This document shows, one piece after another, positions 60,830 through 64,000 of a DNA stretch of 64,000 nt. Source of the stretch: Acanthamoeba sp. SK_2022b (lineage: Eukaryota; Discosea; Longamoebia; Acanthamoebidae). The position numbers and the translations under genes were made by a program. A model generated the notes under the pieces. The model was not told the DNA's origin. It searched no databases and worked only from the letters and a program-made list of their open reading frames with translations. Positions within the stretch are counted from its first letter, which is position 1, and each line of letters begins with the position of its first letter. The stretch is taken from contig JANDJZ010001750.1 of assembly GCA_027943245.1 (NCBI GenBank), forward strand, positions 88,585 through 152,584, in the 5' to 3' direction.

Positions 60830-61453
60830 ATGCCAGATATTCGCTTCACGCTGTTCGACAGCGATAACTTCTACCAGCAGGGGCTGCGTCTGCTGCTGCA
60901 GGACTATCTGCACTCCCTGAACGAATGCCAGCGCCGGTATCCGCAGTTCTCACCGCTGGCGCTGCAGGCGTTGGATAACATCGAAATCGTGTTCCGCACG
61001 CCGGAAGAGCGCTGGGGCTGCGCCTGCTGTTATCAGAGCCCCTACGGCATCCCGCGCCAGCGGCAGCTGACCCTGCTGATCCTCGACGACACGACCCAGC
61101 AACAGGTGAAAAACCTGCCGCCGCTGTTCAGCATCCATCGGCGCGATTCGGCCTACGCCATCCGCCTCAAGCTGCAAATGGCGTTGGAAAAATTCATCCA
61201 GCATCCGTGGATGGCGCTGCATGCCGCCGGCATGTGGAAATGCCAGGCCTGCCGCATCGCCGCGCTCAGCCACTGCGAGAAAAAGGTGCTGGGATTGATG
61301 AGCAGCGGCATGTCCGCCTGCAGCATCGCCGGCCTGCTGCAGCGCAGCCAGAAAACCATCAGCGCCCACAAGCGTTCGGCGATGCGCAAGCTGAACGTGC
61401 GTAAAAACAGCGAGTTGAATAAGGTGCTGCTGAATCAGCGGGGGCTTGGCTGA
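60830..61453 (+). CDS. LuxR-type (GerE) regulator with many cysteines
   Basis: This 207-residue protein ends in a LuxR/FixJ-type helix-turn-helix (ALSHCEKKVLGLMSSGMSAC then KTISAHKRSAMRKL, about residues 145-189). The N-terminal 130 residues have no recognised domain. It has eight cysteines, including a C-x-C-C cluster at 64-67 (WGCACCYQ) and C-x-x-C at 138-141 (KCQAC). Position after the fimbrial operon suggests a dedicated regulator, as FimW/MrpJ-like genes are in other systems, though the family differs from MrpJ. The start at 60830 follows AAGGAG. Confidence 0.7.
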   Translation: MPDIRFTLFDSDNFYQQGLRLLLQDYLHSLNECQRRYPQFSPLALQALDNIEIVFRTPEERWGCACCYQSPYGIPRQRQLTLLILDDTTQQQVKNLPPLFSIHRRDSAYAIRLKLQMALEKFIQHPWMALHAAGMWKCQACRIAALSHCEKKVLGLMSSGMSACSIAGLLQRSQKTISAHKRSAMRKLNVRKNSELNKVLLNQRGLG

Positions 61454-61478
61454 GCGACAACAGGCTCGCGAGTGACGC

Positions 61479-61495
61479 CAGAGTGGTTTACTCTG
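61479..61495. promoter_or_regulatory. Inverted repeat upstream of the MocR-type gene
   Basis: CAGAGT (61479-61484) and ACTCTG (61490-61495) are perfect arms around GGTTT, about 38 bp upstream of the start. It may be an autoregulatory operator; assignment is inference. Confidence 0.35.
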
Positions 61496-61532
61496 AATGC
61501 TCATTTTCACTCTATCAAGCGAGCCGGAATGC

Positions 61533-63026
61533 ATGCCCAGAACAGCCAAAGTCGTTGACGTCCCCGCCATCGGCGAGCTCGATCGCCTGGCGGGCCAGCT
61601 TAGCCACCAGCTGGCGCAGGCCCTGCGCCAGGCCATCCATCGGGGCGATCTGAAAGCGGGCGATCTGCTGCCCTCGACGCGCCGGCTATCAGCGGCGCTG
61701 AATCTGGCACGCGGCACGGTATTAGAAGCGTTTGCTCAGTTAACGGCGGAAGGCTTTCTCGAACCGCAGCCCGGCTCCGGCACCCGGGTCGCTCACTATC
61801 AGGCACCGCGCCGCACGCCGCACGCCAACGTGCAGGCGAGTTCGGCCGTAGCGGTGCCGCTTTCTTCACAGGCGCAGCATCTGGCGCGCTTCGCCGCCCA
61901 GGCACGGGCGCTGCCGCCGGTGCCGTTCACCGTCTCGGTGCCGATCGGTGATACCGCGCCCGACGATGTCTGGCGGCGGCTCGGCAACCGCATCCGGGCG
62001 CGCGGCCCCGGCGCCCCATCGGGCTACGGCGATCCGCTGGGTGCGTTGCCGCTGCGCGAAGCCATCTGTGACTACGTGCGCCGCTCCCGCTCGGTAAACT
62101 GCACGCCGCAGCAAATCCTCATCACCTCCGGCACGCAACAAGGGCTCTATTTGGCCGCCCAGATCTTGCTGGACGCCGGCGACAGCGCCTGGGTCGAAGA
62201 TCCCGCCTACGCCGGTATTACCGCCATTTTCGACAGCCTGTTTCGCGATCGGCACATGATTAGGGTGCCCGTCGCCGACGACGGCATCGACGTTGCCGCC
62301 GGCGTGCGTCTGGCCGCCGACGCCCGCGCCGCCTTTGTCACGCCGTCGCATCAATATCCGCTGGGCATGCCGATGAGCATGGCGAAAAGAAGCGCCCTGC
62401 TGGCCTGGGCCAAAGAGCGGCAGGCCTGGATCGTGGAAGACGACTACGACAGCGAGATGCGCTACGCCGGTCACCCGTTCCCTTCGCTGCAGGGGTTGGC
62501 GCCCGAACGGACGCTCTATCTCGGCACCTTCAGCAAGGTGCTGTTCCCTTCGCTGCGGCTGGGTTACGCCATCGTGCCACCGCCGCTGGTCGACGCCTTT
62601 TGCGGCGCCAGGATCCTGATGGATCGCCATCCACCCAGTGCGGATCAACACGTGCTGGCCGCCTTTATCGCCGAAGGATATCTCGACCGCCATATCCGCA
62701 AAATGCGCGGCGTCTACGCCGAGAAACGCCGGGTGCTGATCGAGGCGATCAACACGCATATCCCCGCGGAGCTGGCGGTAGTGCAGCCCTGCGATCAGGG
62801 CATGCACATGGTGCTGTGGCTGAGGAAAGATCTCGATGACGTGCGGGTCGCCCAATGCGCCAACGAAGCCGGATTGGCGCTGCGGGCGGTGTCGCCGATG
62901 TATGCGCCCGGCCACGGTGAGCCGGGTCTGGTGCTGGGATTGGGCGGTTACGCCGACCGCCAGGTGCAACAGGCGGTGGAACGGCTCGGACAGGTGATCC
63001 TGGCCTGCGCCGGCAGCGGCGCCTAG
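61533..63026 (+). CDS. MocR-type regulator (GntR helix-turn-helix with aminotransferase domain)
   Basis: This 497-residue protein joins a GntR-type winged helix (about residues 20-85, KAGDLLPSTRRLSAALNLAR) to a class I aminotransferase domain. Lys335 in LYLGTFSKVLFPSLRLGY is the expected PLP-binding lysine, and SGTQQGLYLAAQ and VEDDYDSEMRYAG are intact. The family includes PdxR and GabR; the target is unknown here. An ATG 12 codons upstream (61497) is possible, but the start at 61533 is better placed after GCCGGA. Its stop overlaps that of the convergent transporter gene by 4 bp. Confidence 0.88.
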   Translation: MPRTAKVVDVPAIGELDRLAGQLSHQLAQALRQAIHRGDLKAGDLLPSTRRLSAALNLARGTVLEAFAQLTAEGFLEPQPGSGTRVAHYQAPRRTPHANVQASSAVAVPLSSQAQHLARFAAQARALPPVPFTVSVPIGDTAPDDVWRRLGNRIRARGPGAPSGYGDPLGALPLREAICDYVRRSRSVNCTPQQILITSGTQQGLYLAAQILLDAGDSAWVEDPAYAGITAIFDSLFRDRHMIRVPVADDGIDVAAGVRLAADARAAFVTPSHQYPLGMPMSMAKRSALLAWAKERQAWIVEDDYDSEMRYAGHPFPSLQGLAPERTLYLGTFSKVLFPSLRLGYAIVPPPLVDAFCGARILMDRHPPSADQHVLAAFIAEGYLDRHIRKMRGVYAEKRRVLIEAINTHIPAELAVVQPCDQGMHMVLWLRKDLDDVRVAQCANEAGLALRAVSPMYAPGHGEPGLVLGLGGYADRQVQQAVERLGQVILACAGSGA

Positions 63027-63940
63027 CGGGAAAAACGTTTGGCGCCGAACACGCAAACCACCACGCCGGCCATCACGGCGATCATCATCGGCTGGACGGT
63101 CTCATGCAGCAGCCAGCCCGCCAGCGCCAGGCCGAAGAACGGCTGCAGCAGCTGCAACTGCCCGACGGCGGCGATGCCGCCCTGCGCCAGGCCGCGATAC
63201 CAGAAAATAAACCCAATCCACATGCTGAACACCGAGACGTAAACCAGCGACAGCCAGGCGGCGCCGCTGATCGCAGGCCAACCGGCCGGTGCCGCCAGCC
63301 AGGTGGCCGCCAGCGTCAACGGCAACGCCACCACCAGCGCCCAGGAGATCACCTGCCAGCCGCCGATCCGGCGCGACAGCACCGCCCCTTCGGCATAGCC
63401 CAGGCCGCACAGCAACACCGCCCCGACCATCAGCGCATCCCCTTGCCAGGCACCGCCGCTCCCCTGGCTCAACGCGAAAGCGCCCACCAGCACGGCGCCG
63501 ACGCCTGAAAAAGCCCAAAAAGCGGGCTTGGGCCGTTCTCCGCCGCGCAAAACGCCAAAACCGGCGGTCGCCAGCGGCAGCAGGCCGATGTACACCAGCG
63601 AATGCGCCGAGGTGGTGTGCTGCAGCGCCAGCGCCGTCAGCAGCGGAAAACCGATGACCACGCCGAGCGCCACAAACAGCAGCGGCGGCAAATCGGCCCG
63701 CGTCGGCCGCGCCTGCCGGGTGATCAGCAACGCACACAGGGCCAGCAAGGCGGCGATCGCCGCCCTGACCGCCGTCAGAAACAGCGGATCGAGCTCCAGC
63801 ACCGCCACTCGCGTGGCGGGCAGCGAGCCGCTGAAGATCATCATGCCGAGGAAGCCGTTCATCCAGCCCTGGGCCGAATGCCCGGCGGCGGGATGAGCAG
63901 GGGGAACAACGAGAGTTTTTTCAGACTGACTGTCCGTCAT
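63023..63940 (-). CDS. EamA/DMT-family transporter
   Basis: This 305-residue membrane protein has about ten hydrophobic segments arranged as two EamA repeats (about residues 28-150 and 165-300), with AVRAAIAALLALCALL and GLAQGGIAAVGQLQLLQPFF typical of the family. Members export amino acids or metabolites; the substrate is not evident. The start at 63938-63940 follows GGAGCG. Its 3' end overlaps the MocR-type gene tail to tail, so the two may form a regulator and target pair. Confidence 0.85.
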   Translation of the reverse strand: MTDSQSEKTLVVPPAHPAAGHSAQGWMNGFLGMMIFSGSLPATRVAVLELDPLFLTAVRAAIAALLALCALLITRQARPTRADLPPLLFVALGVVIGFPLLTALALQHTTSAHSLVYIGLLPLATAGFGVLRGGERPKPAFWAFSGVGAVLVGAFALSQGSGGAWQGDALMVGAVLLCGLGYAEGAVLSRRIGGWQVISWALVVALPLTLAATWLAAPAGWPAISGAAWLSLVYVSVFSMWIGFIFWYRGLAQGGIAAVGQLQLLQPFFGLALAGWLLHETVQPMMIAVMAGVVVCVFGAKRFSR

Positions 63941-64000
63941 GTGAACGCTCCGCACGCCTGAGGCATACCGAAATCGGCAACCCGCGAGGCGATGTCATAG

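Overview
The window is chromosomal DNA of an enterobacterium, most likely Serratia (S. marcescens or a close relative). The evidence is the high GC by eye, close protein similarity to E. coli K-12 for the housekeeping genes (malPQ/malT, glpEGR/glpD, glgBXCAP, asd, gntTKR, yhhW-ryhB-yhhY, fetAB), and a large myo-inositol cluster plus an accessory fimbrial locus of the kind common in Serratia. I saw no rRNA or tRNA gene, insertion sequence, prophage or CRISPR array.

Layout. 1-6076: malQ (partial), malP and divergent malT (maltodextrin use). 6080-12787: a complete L-ascorbate (ula) regulon, with ulaABCDEF on the minus strand, divergent ulaG, and ulaR. 12872-16763: glpE, glpG, glpR and glpD, all on the plus strand (glycerol-3-phosphate). 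16827-26440: the glycogen operon glgBXCAP on the minus strand. 26884-32085: asd, yhgN and the gluconate genes gntK, gntT and gntR. 32376-35150: yhhW, the Fur-controlled small RNA ryhB (not a protein gene), yhhY and a Tat-exported P1 peptidase. 35209-49707: a myo-inositol catabolic island (iolE, an epimerase-like gene, iolG, iolD / iolC, iolR / iolB, iolA / iolT, iolI) with a RelE/ParE-type toxin-antitoxin pair inside it. 49744-51181: the fetAB iron exporter. 51372-61453: a fimbrial region with a PapI/FaeA-like regulator, an FKBP-like periplasmic protein, a small lipoprotein, a chaperone-usher operon of seven structural and assembly genes, and a cysteine-rich LuxR-type regulator. 61533-63940: a MocR-type regulator and an EamA transporter, convergent.

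How it works together. Most of the window is carbon catabolism, with a dedicated regulator beside each pathway: MalT, UlaR, GlpR, GntR and IolR. Operator-like palindromes are visible at the ula, glpD, gntT and iol promoters. The glycogen operon, MalP and MalQ link storage polysaccharide to maltodextrin metabolism. The least characterised parts are the fimbrial region with its unusual flanking genes, the palindrome cluster upstream of gntR, and the extra epimerase-like gene and toxin-antitoxin pair in the iol island. All functional calls rest on reading the sequence and recalling families; no database search was run.
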